Shown here piece after piece: positions 32,368 through 41,302 of a DNA stretch of 48,952 bases (positions within the stretch are counted from its first letter, which is position 1; each line of letters starts with the position of its first letter). Position numbers and translations under genes: made by a program. The stretch is from NCBI GenBank assembly GCA_017445315.1, contig JAFSUI010000017.1, forward strand, positions 1-48,952, read 5' to 3'. The notes below the pieces were generated by a model. That model was not told where the DNA came from and did not search any database. It saw only the letters and a list, made by a program, of their open reading frames with translations. Source of the stretch: Bacillota bacterium. GTDB lineage: Bacteria; Bacillota; Clostridia; Peptostreptococcales; Anaerovoracaceae.

Positions 32368-35115
32368 ATGAATAAAAAACCGGAGCATGTAGAAAGACGA
32401 TATAGGAATATAGTTGCGGTTATCGTTGTGCTAATGATTATTCTTGCACTACGTCTTTTTGTGCTTACCGTCGTTCAAAAGAGCCAGTGGAATGCTGCGG
32501 CTTCATATCAGAATACAAAAACACTCTATTCTTCTTCTCCGAGAGGAAATATTTACGATAGAAACGGGAATCTTCTTGCGGGCAACAGGCAGGTTTTCAG
32601 CGTTGTATTTAACGCAAGTAATCTAACAACCGAAGATATAAACAATTCATCATTGACACTTATCAACAAATTGATTGAGAACGAAGACGAGTATATAGAT
32701 GACTTCCCAATCAAATTTGATGAGTGGGGGCAGATGTATTATACGTATGACGAGCAGCTGGAAGAGTGGCTTGCAGAAAACGGATATGAGAAGGATACAA
32801 CTGCTGCCGAGGTTTTTGAAACAACTTGCAGATACTATAATCTGGATCCTAACGCAGATAGATATGAGGCAATGAGTACGCTCAGAGAGCGTCATAATAT
32901 ATATCTTCCTATCAACGTTAGAAATATGCGTTTTACCTATGTAGAAAGCAAAGAATATTTCTGGAACAAGTTTGGAATATACGGAGTGGAATCCGAAAAT
33001 GGATTATCTGCCAAGGAATGCTTTGCGATGCTCAGAGAGAATTATTTGATAGATGAAACGCTGAGTGATTCCGATGCAAGAAAAATCTTTATAGTAAGAA
33101 ATAAGATTGCCTCTAACAGCTTCCAAAAATATATTCCGCTCACTATTGCGAACGATATAAGCGATATTTCCGTAGTTTTCTTGGAGGAGAGAAATCTTCC
33201 GGGAGTTGAGGTTGAGTCCTCCACGATAAGATATTATCCTTATGGATCTACCGCATGCCACTTAATCGGATATCTTGGTTATATCTCCGAGGGTGAGGTT
33301 GACTATTATGTGAACCAAAAGGGATATAACGTAAGCGAAATGGTCGGTAAAGCCGGAGTTGAATCCTCAATGGAGGACAAACTCCACGGTGTTCCCGGTG
33401 TAACAGAGGTTCAGATAAACAGCACCGGAGAATATGTTGCTACACTAAGCGAACAAAAGGGAAGTACGGGAAAGGATGTCTATCTAACAATAGATATAGA
33501 GCTTCAGAAGGCGACCCAGGATGCACTTAGCTCTCTGGTTAAATCAAATCCAAACAGCAGAATCGGAGCAGCTGTAATGCTAGATGTTGCAACAGGGGAT
33601 GTCCTTGCGATGGATAGTTATCCGGGTTTTGACCTTAATACATTTGCGGATGGAATAACCGACGAGGAATGGGCATCTGTTCAGCGTGAAAACCCGAGAG
33701 ATCCGGTTTCTCCTGCACCGCTATATAACAACGCTACTATGTCTGCATTTGCGCCAGGATCTACGTTTAAGCCTCTAACGGCAATAGCTGCATTAAAGAA
33801 GGGGCTTGACCCGGATCACTGGATAGTTGATGAGGGACATATTGAAATCGGAGATCTTGTCTTTGGTTGCTATGCGTGGAATGACCATCAGGGAACACAC
33901 GGCACGCAGGATCTGGAATGGGGAATGTGTAATTCTTGCAACTACTATTTTGCCTGCATAGCGACGGGATATGACTGGGGAAACAAATCATCTCTTGGTT
34001 ATTCAATATCCATTGATGATATAATTGAAGAAGCAAGAAAATATGGTCTATACGAGAAAACGGGAATAGAAATACCGGAGGTAAGCACGAGACCGGTTTC
34101 CGCTGAAACAAAGCTAAACAATTATAGATATTCTGCATGGAACGGTCTATATGCAAAGGCGAGCGAGTTCTTCCCGCAATCCGTATATAGAAACAATGAA
34201 GAACTTGAGAAGAACATTGATTTAATTGTTAGCTGGATTGAGGAGAATCCTTCCTATCTTGACCTGATAGATCGCTTGATTGCGGAAACGGATGTAATTC
34301 CGGAGAAGGCGGAAGACTGCGCCGCAATGGTCAAATTTGACTATTTCAACATGGCGGAATGGACGACCTACGACGTATTCAATACATCCATTGGACAGGG
34401 TGACAATATCTATACTCCTGTGCAGATGGCCAATTATGTCGCAACCATAGGCAATAACGGTTTTAGAAACAAGGTTAGCATAATATATGGTGTAGAAGGA
34501 GAAGGAAAAACCGTAAAGCCGGAGCCATTCAATACTGAGACGAGTGAGTATGAAATTCAGTCGGTGCTCAGGAGTATGAGAAGGGTATGTACCAACGGTA
34601 CTCTCAAGACCGCATTTGGAGACTACCCGATAGAAGTTGTCGGAAAGACCGGTACTGCTGAATATCAGAGTATTAAGCAGCCTGATGACGAGGCGGAGTA
34701 TATAAAGGCGCATCTTCATTTAATCAATGCCAGAGCAGGAACAGATATTTCCTGGGAAGAGGTTGAAGAGAAGATTAACGAGCTTATGAAGTCCGATGCC
34801 AATGAGTATCCAACGGCAAGCGCCACTGCGGATGAGGCTCTTATCACACTTAGTGATTTTAAGATAACGCAGAGTATGATAGATGCATATAAAGAAGGGT
34901 ATGAGCCGTTTTCAATGGTTGTTGCTCTTGCTCCTTATGACAACCCCGAGGTTGCGGTAGTTGTACAGCTCCCAGAGGCCGGATCAGGTCCTGATGCATC
35001 CGGAGCAGTAAAGGAAATGCTTGATGCATACTTTAAATTGAACGAAGAAAAAGACGATGATTCCGATGTTGTCTTTGTTGAAACCGACGACAATGGCGAG
35101 AATATAATGCAGTAA
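32368..35115 (+). CDS. mrdA: Elongation-specific penicillin-binding protein 2, enlarged
   Basis: 915 residues, longer than the usual 600-700. It has an N-terminal membrane helix (about 13-33), a dimerization/pedestal domain, and a transpeptidase with S465-x-x-K468, S523-C-N525 and K760-T-G762. It cross-links peptidoglycan with RodA as polymerase. Extra sequence lies in the pedestal (about 90-230) and around the active site: the SxN-to-KTG distance is about 235 residues, against about 155 in E. coli PBP2, with another acidic insert after KTG. The tail is acidic. Confidence 0.95.
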   Translation: MNKKPEHVERRYRNIVAVIVVLMIILALRLFVLTVVQKSQWNAAASYQNTKTLYSSSPRGNIYDRNGNLLAGNRQVFSVVFNASNLTTEDINNSSLTLINKLIENEDEYIDDFPIKFDEWGQMYYTYDEQLEEWLAENGYEKDTTAAEVFETTCRYYNLDPNADRYEAMSTLRERHNIYLPINVRNMRFTYVESKEYFWNKFGIYGVESENGLSAKECFAMLRENYLIDETLSDSDARKIFIVRNKIASNSFQKYIPLTIANDISDISVVFLEERNLPGVEVESSTIRYYPYGSTACHLIGYLGYISEGEVDYYVNQKGYNVSEMVGKAGVESSMEDKLHGVPGVTEVQINSTGEYVATLSEQKGSTGKDVYLTIDIELQKATQDALSSLVKSNPNSRIGAAVMLDVATGDVLAMDSYPGFDLNTFADGITDEEWASVQRENPRDPVSPAPLYNNATMSAFAPGSTFKPLTAIAALKKGLDPDHWIVDEGHIEIGDLVFGCYAWNDHQGTHGTQDLEWGMCNSCNYYFACIATGYDWGNKSSLGYSISIDDIIEEARKYGLYEKTGIEIPEVSTRPVSAETKLNNYRYSAWNGLYAKASEFFPQSVYRNNEELEKNIDLIVSWIEENPSYLDLIDRLIAETDVIPEKAEDCAAMVKFDYFNMAEWTTYDVFNTSIGQGDNIYTPVQMANYVATIGNNGFRNKVSIIYGVEGEGKTVKPEPFNTETSEYEIQSVLRSMRRVCTNGTLKTAFGDYPIEVVGKTGTAEYQSIKQPDDEAEYIKAHLHLINARAGTDISWEEVEEKINELMKSDANEYPTASATADEALITLSDFKITQSMIDAYKEGYEPFSMVVALAPYDNPEVAVVVQLPEAGSGPDASGAVKEMLDAYFKLNEEKDDDSDVVFVETDDNGENIMQ

Positions 35116-35137
35116 AACAATTCTTAGGAGGAACCTG

Positions 35138-35860
35138 ATGGGAAAGGTAATTGTTGTAGCATCCGGTAAAGGTGGAACGGGAAAAACTATGTTTTCCGTT
35201 AATCTTGGCGCAACTTTGGCAAAGATGGGCCGAAGTGTCGTGATGATCGATTTGGATATGGGATTAAGAAATCTTGATCTCTATTTTGGACTTGAAAACA
35301 ATGTCGTCTATGATGTTCACGATGTGCTCACCGGACTTTGCAAGATAAAGCAGGCGCTGATTAAGGACAAGAATTTTCATGGTCTATATCTGATGGCATC
35401 GTCTCCCGATAGAAGTGACGGATATCTGACGCCGCTTCATATGAAGGTGCTTTGCGACAAAATCAGAGCCGAGTATGACTATGTGATAGTTGATGCTCCA
35501 TCGGGAATTGATGATGGCCTTGTTTTGGCGGCAGCCGGAGCAGACAGAGCCATTATCGTTTGCACGCCTGATTATTCTGCAATAAGAGATGCGGATAATC
35601 TTGATAGGGAGCTTCTGAAACTTGGCATTACCGACAGGGTTCTTGTTGTAAATAACGTAGATGCAGAACTGATGGCAGAAGGGTATGCGCCCAGACTCAG
35701 GGATATTACCGGAATGCTAAAGCCTGAGCTTATCGGTGTAATTCAGAACGACCAAAATATAAGGGTTTCAACCAATCTTGGAGTTCCGATTGTAATTAAG
35801 GACGGAACATATATTGCTGAAAACTTTAGAAATATTGCCGAGAGAGTAGAGAATAGTTAG
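35138..35860 (+). CDS. minD: Septum-site ATPase MinD, no MinC/MinE partner nearby
   Basis: 240 residues; usual MinD is about 265. Deviant Walker A GKGGTGKT with Lys11 and Lys16, and the MinD signature DMGLRNLDLYFGLENNVVYDVHDVL, are present. The protein ends at FRNIAERVENS and shows no C-terminal amphipathic membrane-targeting helix rich in Lys/Phe/Leu. minC and minE, often next to minD in Clostridia, are absent here. GGAGG is upstream. The stop is two bases from that of the convergent rodA. Confidence 0.9.
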   Translation: MGKVIVVASGKGGTGKTMFSVNLGATLAKMGRSVVMIDLDMGLRNLDLYFGLENNVVYDVHDVLTGLCKIKQALIKDKNFHGLYLMASSPDRSDGYLTPLHMKVLCDKIRAEYDYVIVDAPSGIDDGLVLAAAGADRAIIVCTPDYSAIRDADNLDRELLKLGITDRVLVVNNVDAELMAEGYAPRLRDITGMLKPELIGVIQNDQNIRVSTNLGVPIVIKDGTYIAENFRNIAERVENS

Positions 35861-35862
35861 TT

Positions 35863-36972
35863 TTAGAGAAGACCTGTGATAGGCTTCTTATCTCTCACAT
35901 AGACATTCATTACAAGGGCTACGGCGAGGACATTTGAAATGATGGAGGATCCGCCGTAGCTTAAGAACGGGAGTGTGATTCCTGTAACAGGCATAAGACC
36001 CATGGTCATTGCAATGTTCTCAAATATTTGGAATGTCAGCATTCCGATAACTCCGGAGATTATAAGAGAACCGAAGAAATCCTCTGATTTCTGGAGTATC
36101 TTCATCATTCTAACCAGGAGGAATCCAAAGATAATTATTACGGATACACCTCCAATAAGCCCTAATTCTTCACCAATTACAGAGAAAATAAAGTCACTTG
36201 TTGGAACAGGTACAAAGTCCAAGCTTTTTTGCGTGCCGTTAAACAGGCCTTTTCCGAATATTCCGCCGGAGCCTATTGCTACCTTTGATTGATAAACCTG
36301 ATAGTTTCCCGTGAGTGCGAGGTTGTCTGGGTGTAGGAAAGCGATTAGACGCTCCCTCTGGAAATCCTGAAGGAAATAATATCCTACAGGAATCATGGCC
36401 GCAAAGAGTGCAAAGAATTTTGCGAAAACCTTTAGATCTATTCCTGCATAGAAAACCATAAATAGCCATATAGAAGCAAATACCATGGCACTTCCGAAGT
36501 CTTCTTTTAAGACTATCAGAATAATTGGTGCCGCAACCAGGCCGGCTTTTACAAGGGCGCCAAAGGTATTAAGTGTATTGTGATGCTTGTTTAGATAATC
36601 AGCCATTATCATGATAAAGATAAGCTTTACGATTTCCGATGGCTGGAAGGTTACAACCCTTAAATCAATCCATGCGCGGGCACCTGAAACCTCGATTCCG
36701 AGTCCGGGAATATAGACGAGGGCAAGCATCCCAAGAGCCAATATATATAGCGGGATAGAAAGATCCTGGAAAACCTTATAGTTTATTGCCATATAAACAA
36801 GCGCCGCTACGATACCTATGACGTAGGCCGCTATCTGGACGATTACGATACGTGAGAAGAAATTGCTTTCTATGCTCGTACTGCCTATGATTAGCACGCT
36901 TAATGTGGCCAATATAAGCACTATGAGGCAGATAATTTTATCTACGCCTTTTAAATATGAAAAATACTTCAT
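35863..36972 (-). CDS. rodA: SEDS peptidoglycan glycosyltransferase RodA
   Basis: 369 residues with about ten membrane helices. It polymerizes lipid II as partner of PBP2. Family marks: ARAWIDLRVVTFQPSEIVKL, the catalytic-site LKEDFGSAMVF with Asp, and VPTSDFIFSVIGEELGLIG. The translation start lacks a strong ribosome binding site (AAGGAAA lies about 15 bases away). It is transcribed on the minus strand from a promoter overlapping that of rny. Confidence 0.96.
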   Translation of the reverse strand: MKYFSYLKGVDKIICLIVLILATLSVLIIGSTSIESNFFSRIVIVQIAAYVIGIVAALVYMAINYKVFQDLSIPLYILALGMLALVYIPGLGIEVSGARAWIDLRVVTFQPSEIVKLIFIMIMADYLNKHHNTLNTFGALVKAGLVAAPIILIVLKEDFGSAMVFASIWLFMVFYAGIDLKVFAKFFALFAAMIPVGYYFLQDFQRERLIAFLHPDNLALTGNYQVYQSKVAIGSGGIFGKGLFNGTQKSLDFVPVPTSDFIFSVIGEELGLIGGVSVIIIFGFLLVRMMKILQKSEDFFGSLIISGVIGMLTFQIFENIAMTMGLMPVTGITLPFLSYGGSSIISNVLAVALVMNVYVRDKKPITGLL

Positions 36973-36991
36973 TGAATTGTCTTTTGTTTCC

Positions 36992-37021
36992 TTGACATAA
37001 TGTTGTGGGAAATATTATAAT
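36992..37021 (+). promoter_or_regulatory. Promoter of rny, overlapping the rodA promoter
   Basis: Perfect TTGACA (36992-36997), 18-base spacer and perfect TATAAT (37016-37021). Its -10 shares four bases with the -10 of the minus-strand rodA promoter. Confidence 0.85.
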
Positions 37022-37043
37022 ATATTTTGTATAAATATGGCAA
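37014..37043 (-). promoter_or_regulatory. Promoter of rodA, overlapping the rny promoter
   Basis: Read on the minus strand: TTGCCA (37043-37038), 18-base spacer, perfect TATAAT (37019-37014). Both polymerases would melt the same ATTATAAT at 37014-37021. Confidence 0.75.
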
Positions 37044-37111
37044 GTTATATTCAAAAATAGGACTTTTTAGATATAGAAAAGTTAATAATTTAAGAGAGGA
37101 AGGTACAAGAA

Positions 37112-38656
37112 ATGCCACCGGTAGTGATGACAGTATTGTCTTGTGTACTTACACTGGTCCTTGGACTGTTAATCGGATACATTCTTAGAAAAAACGTAGA
37201 CGAAAAAGTTAGAGGAAACGCAGAGCAAGAGGCGAAGAATCGCATTTTGGACGCCGAAAAGAAGGCGGAAGCAATCAAAAAGGAGATTACTCAAGAAGCA
37301 AAAGACGAAGCACATCGCATTAGAAGCGACGCGGACAGAGAGGTAAGAGACAGAAGAAACGAGGTAAATCGTTCGGAAAGAAGGATTCAGCAGAAGGAAG
37401 AATCCATTGACAGAAAACTTGAAAGCATAGAGAAAAAAGAAGAAAATATCAACAGACAACAGCAAGAAATTGCTAACAAAAAGAAGGAACTTGATAGTTT
37501 TGTAGAGAAGAAGGTTGTTGAGCTTGAGAAGATCTCGGGACTTACGGCTGATGAGGCCAAGCAAATTCTTCTGGATGAGATTGAAAAGGACGTAAGACAT
37601 GATGCGTCCGTAATGATTAAGGATATTGAACAGAAGGCCAAGGAAGAAGCCAATTCCAAGGCTAGAGACATAATCGTTGGAGCCATCCAGAGATGTGCGG
37701 CTGACCAGGTTGCAGAATCCACAGTATCGGTTGTAGCGCTTCCGAATGACGAGATGAAGGGAAGAATCATCGGTCGTGAGGGAAGAAACATAAGAGCAAT
37801 CGAAACTCAGACGGGAATGGAACTTATCATAGACGACACACCTGAAGCGGTAATCATCTCAGGATTTGACCCGGTTAGACGTGAAATTGCAAGAGTCGCT
37901 CTTGAAAAACTTATAACTGACGGAAGAATCCATCCTGCTCGCATAGAGGAGATGGTTTCAAAGGCAGAAAAAGAAGTTAACAATACAATCAAGGAAGAAG
38001 GAGAGCGTGCGGTATTTGAGGCCGGAATACATAACCTTCATCCTGAGCTTGTAAAGCTTCTTGGAAGACTTAAATATAGAACATCCTACGGACAGAATGT
38101 ACTAAATCATTCGCTTGAGGTAAGCCACCTTGCTGGACTTATGGCAGGTGAGCTCGGTCTCAACGTAAAGCTTGCGAAGAGAGCGGGACTCCTTCACGAT
38201 ATAGGAAAAGCCTTGACTCATGAATCGGAAGGAACCCACGTTGACCTTGGTATTTCGGTTTTGACCAAATATAAGGAATCGGATCTCGTGATAAATGGTG
38301 TTGCCGCACACCATGGTGACTATGAACCAAAGACACCGGAAGCTGTTCTTATAGCAGCTGCCGACGCTCTTTCGGCAGCAAGACCGGGAGCCAGAAGAGA
38401 GACTCTTGACGCATATATCAAGAGACTTGAAAAGCTTGAGGAAATTGCAAATACCACACCTGGCGTTGAAAGATCCTTTGCTATTCAGGCAGGTCGCGAG
38501 ATTAGAATCATTGCAAATCCGAACGAAATCGGAGATGATAGCATAGCACTTCTTGCAAGAGACATTGCAAAGAAGATAGAAGGTGAAATGGAGTATCCCG
38601 GGCAGATCAAGGTAAATGTAGTTAGGGAAACTCGTGCCACGGATTACGCTAAATAG
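37112..38656 (+). CDS. rny: Ribonuclease Y
   Basis: 514 residues, membrane-anchored endoribonuclease that starts mRNA decay in Firmicutes. One N-terminal membrane helix (about 5-25), a long coiled coil (about 30-170), a KH domain ([15 protein letters not shown], about 213-227) and an HD domain with H362-D363 are visible. The ribosome binding site is GAGAGGAAGG. The leader is about 85 bases. Confidence 0.97.
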   Translation: MPPVVMTVLSCVLTLVLGLLIGYILRKNVDEKVRGNAEQEAKNRILDAEKKAEAIKKEITQEAKDEAHRIRSDADREVRDRRNEVNRSERRIQQKEESIDRKLESIEKKEENINRQQQEIANKKKELDSFVEKKVVELEKISGLTADEAKQILLDEIEKDVRHDASVMIKDIEQKAKEEANSKARDIIVGAIQRCAADQVAESTVSVVALPNDEMKGRIIGREGRNIRAIETQTGMELIIDDTPEAVIISGFDPVRREIARVALEKLITDGRIHPARIEEMVSKAEKEVNNTIKEEGERAVFEAGIHNLHPELVKLLGRLKYRTSYGQNVLNHSLEVSHLAGLMAGELGLNVKLAKRAGLLHDIGKALTHESEGTHVDLGISVLTKYKESDLVINGVAAHHGDYEPKTPEAVLIAAADALSAARPGARRETLDAYIKRLEKLEEIANTTPGVERSFAIQAGREIRIIANPNEIGDDSIALLARDIAKKIEGEMEYPGQIKVNVVRETRATDYAK

Positions 38657-38676
38657 AATTAACGAATAGTGGTCTT

Positions 38677-39819
38677 ATGGTTGTTTATCTGGATAACAGT
38701 GCTACAACAAAGGTATATGATGAAGTTGCTGAGAAGATGACTGCCGTGATGCTTAAGCATTACGGCAACCCATCTTCTCTTCATACTTTGGGGCTTGATG
38801 CCGAGAAATTACTTAAGGAAGCAAGAAGGGAAGTTGCTTCTGTTTTTAATGCTGAGGATAAGGAAATAGTTTTTACTTCAGGTGGAACCGAGAGTGACAA
38901 TATGGCTATCTTTGGCGCATATAACAGCAAAAAACGCGAAAGCAATCATATAATCACTACGACAATTGAGCATCCTGCTGTTCTTGAGGCGGTAAAGAGG
39001 CTTGAAAAGCAAGGGGCAAAGGTTACGTATATAGATGTTGATAGAGATTCAAGGCTAGATATGGATGCGCTAAAGGATGCTGCGGAAAAAGGTGCGACTC
39101 TTATAAGCGTTATGGCAGTCAATAACGAAACCGGCGCCATGATGCCTCTATGCCTAGTGAACGAAGTGAAAGGAAATGCAATCCTTCACTGTGATGCCGT
39201 TCAGGCATTTTGTAAGGAGGAGATTAACAATCTCCCTGCGGACCTAATATCCGTAAGCGCACACAAGATTCATGGACCAAAGGGAATTGGTGCGCTATAT
39301 ATAAAAAACGGAACCAAGATTTCCCCGGTTATTGAAGGCGGAGGACAAGAGAGAGGCCTTAGATCCGGAACGGAGAACCTCCCCGGAATTGTCGGGATGG
39401 CCGAAGCCGTAAAAATCTCGATGAAGGATAAAGAGGGATATGATAGAATTCTTAAACTCAATCAGAGAATGAGAAAAGGAATCCTAGATACCCTTTCGGA
39501 TATCAGGATTAATAGCCCTGAAAACGGCGTTCCATATATACTTAATATTTCATTCCTTGGGACAAAGGGTGAAGTGCTTCTTCATAAGCTTGAGCAGGAT
39601 GGTATCTTTGTTTCTACGGGATCGGCTTGTTCATCGGGAAGAAATGGAGGAAAGTCAGGAAGCCATGTCCTACGAGCCATGGGCCTTAACAAGGAAGAAG
39701 TTGAGGGTGCTATAAGATTTAGTTTTAGCACATTCAATACTGAAGAAGAAATTGATTATGTTATTGAGAAAGTCGCGATTTCTGTCAATGATTTCAGACG
39801 TCTCGGAAGGTATCAATAG
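38677..39819 (+). CDS. Cysteine desulfurase, NifS/IscS type
   Basis: 380 residues, PLP enzyme that takes sulfur from cysteine. YLDNSATTKVY start, PLP Lys197 in SAHKIHGPKG, and the persulfide loop GSACSSG with Cys318 are intact. With thiI 65 bases downstream it most likely feeds sulfur for tRNA 4-thiouridine; an additional Fe-S role is possible as no iscU is adjacent. The ribosome binding site is weak. Confidence 0.95.
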   Translation: MVVYLDNSATTKVYDEVAEKMTAVMLKHYGNPSSLHTLGLDAEKLLKEARREVASVFNAEDKEIVFTSGGTESDNMAIFGAYNSKKRESNHIITTTIEHPAVLEAVKRLEKQGAKVTYIDVDRDSRLDMDALKDAAEKGATLISVMAVNNETGAMMPLCLVNEVKGNAILHCDAVQAFCKEEINNLPADLISVSAHKIHGPKGIGALYIKNGTKISPVIEGGGQERGLRSGTENLPGIVGMAEAVKISMKDKEGYDRILKLNQRMRKGILDTLSDIRINSPENGVPYILNISFLGTKGEVLLHKLEQDGIFVSTGSACSSGRNGGKSGSHVLRAMGLNKEEVEGAIRFSFSTFNTEEEIDYVIEKVAISVNDFRRLGRYQ

Positions 39820-39840
39820 CCTTGATAAATATTATTTGGA

Positions 39841-39873
39841 AATCTCTTATAAATCTCTTATAAATCTCTAATG
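39841..39873 (+). repeat. Three 11-bp direct repeats before thiI
   Basis: AATCTCTTATA at 39841-39851 and 39852-39862, with an imperfect third copy AATCTCTAATG at 39863-39873 that runs into the thiI ribosome binding site (GAGG). The role is unknown; slippage here would change the spacing upstream of the gene. Confidence 0.8.
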
Positions 39874-39883
39874 AGGTATTGTT

Positions 39884-41068
39884 TTGGAAAAGGACAAGAT
39901 ACTTATTGTGCGCTGCGGCGAAGTGGCGCTTAAAGGAATGAATAAGCCGTATTTTGAGAGGATGCTTACGGAGCGTATTGGAAAGAGGCTCAAGGCATCC
40001 GGCTTTTCTGCGGAAGTAAAGAGGCACGAAGGTCTTATCTTTGTTCGTTACAATCATGAGGTAAGTACCGACGAGATAGCCGGTGAAATATCAAAGGTCT
40101 TTGGTGTCGCATCCATAAGTCCTGCGGTAGAGGCCAAGTCGGATCTTGATGATATCGGAAGAGTCGCAGTTGAGTTCATGAACACGCTCATAAAAGAGCG
40201 CGGCGTAAAGACTTTTAAGGTAGAAGCAAAGCGCGCCGATAAGAACTTCCCGATAGAATCCCCGGAGATTGCGAGAATCGTAGGAGCAAAGGTCCTTGTG
40301 GGCTGCAAGGTTCTCTCTGTGGATGTGCATAATCCTGATGTAAAACTTTATGTGGATCTAAGGCATGACGGAAGCTTTATCTATGCGGACAAGATTTCGG
40401 GGTTCGGCGGCCTTCCGCTTGGAACCAACGGAAAAGGTCTCATCCTTCTTTCCGGAGGCATTGATTCTCCTGTAGCTGCCTGGATGATGGCAAAGCGCGG
40501 AATGCTTATAGAGGCGGTTCATTTCCATTCATATCCATATACGTCCCCGAGAGCCCAGCAGAAGGTAGAAGAGCTCGCAAGGATAGTAGCTTCATACTGT
40601 GGAAACTTTAAGATGCATGTTGTGAATCTTCTCCCGGCTCAGGAAGAAATCGTAAAGAATTGCCCTGAGGCAGAAACGACGATCCATGTAAGAAGATTCA
40701 TGATGAGAATTGCAGAAAGAATCGCTAAAGATAGTAATTCCATGATGCTTATTACGGGTGAAAATCTGGGGCAGGTAGCCAGCCAGACTGCTGAAGCTCT
40801 TGTTGTAACGGACGCATCGGTAAGCCTTCCTGTAATGAGACCATTAATAGCCATGGACAAAGTAGATATTATGGATAAGGCAAAGGAAATCGGAACCTTT
40901 GAGACATCTATAGAGCCCTACGAGGACTGCTGCACGGTATTTCTTCCTAAGCATCCAACTACTAAGCCGAAGCTCTCAAAGATAGAAGAGTCAGAGTCAA
41001 AACTTAATGTAGAAGAGCTTATAGAGAGGGCTCTTGCCACCAAAGAAATAGTGGATATAAAGGCATAG
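39884..41068 (+). CDS. thiI: tRNA 4-thiouridine synthetase ThiI
   Basis: 394 residues from TTG 39884, seven bases after GAGG, giving MEKDKILIVRCGEVALKG. An N-terminal ferredoxin-like and THUMP region is followed by the PP-loop SGGIDSPVAAW (190-200) that adenylates U8 of tRNA. It lacks the C-terminal rhodanese domain of the E. coli protein, the usual Firmicute form that takes sulfur directly from a dedicated desulfurase, here the upstream gene. Confidence 0.95.
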   Translation: MEKDKILIVRCGEVALKGMNKPYFERMLTERIGKRLKASGFSAEVKRHEGLIFVRYNHEVSTDEIAGEISKVFGVASISPAVEAKSDLDDIGRVAVEFMNTLIKERGVKTFKVEAKRADKNFPIESPEIARIVGAKVLVGCKVLSVDVHNPDVKLYVDLRHDGSFIYADKISGFGGLPLGTNGKGLILLSGGIDSPVAAWMMAKRGMLIEAVHFHSYPYTSPRAQQKVEELARIVASYCGNFKMHVVNLLPAQEEIVKNCPEAETTIHVRRFMMRIAERIAKDSNSMMLITGENLGQVASQTAEALVVTDASVSLPVMRPLIAMDKVDIMDKAKEIGTFETSIEPYEDCCTVFLPKHPTTKPKLSKIEESESKLNVEELIERALATKEIVDIKA

Positions 41069-41076
41069 CAAATAAG

Positions 41077-41119
41077 TGCATCGGAAGGTGTTCAGTGAAC
41101 CGATTTCGGTGCATTTTTT
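41077..41119 (+). terminator. Terminator after thiI
   Basis: TGCATCGGAA (41077-41086) pairs with TTTCGGTGCA (41104-41113), two G-U pairs, over an inner stem, followed by six T (41114-41119). Confidence 0.8.
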
Positions 41120-41157
41120 CATTTTTTGGGATTATTTATAGTTACAATAGAAAGAAC

Positions 41158-41188
41158 TTGCAATATTATCGCAAAGGTGCAATACTAT
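41158..41188 (+). promoter_or_regulatory. Candidate promoter of acd-etfBA
   Basis: TTGCAA (41158-41163) and TACTAT (41183-41188) separated by 19 bases, longer than ideal. The predicted start near 41195 falls at the edge of the Rex-like operator. Confidence 0.4.
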
Positions 41189-41196
41189 AAACGATG

Positions 41197-41214
41197 CTGT
41201 TATTTTTATAACAA
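41197..41214 (+). promoter_or_regulatory. Rex-like redox operator upstream of acd-etfBA
   Basis: TGTTAT-TTTT-ATAACA is a perfect inverted repeat. The 18-mer matches 11 of the 14 fixed positions of the Rex consensus TTGTTAANNNNTTAACAA and fully matches its core TGTTA-N6-TAACA. Rex represses butyryl-CoA and alcohol pathway genes in clostridia when NADH/NAD+ is low. Confidence 0.6.
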
Positions 41215-41302
41215 AGTCGCAAAACATCATTTTTTTGTTAAGAAACAGGCTAACCTTCTCCTTTAACGAAGGGCCGTGAATATCAATTAAGGAGGCATAT
41301 AA

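Noticed and set aside
41235-41241. TTGTTAA half-site, a second possible Rex operator
   Set aside because: The expected TTAACAA partner at the correct distance is missing; the 41197-41214 site is much better.
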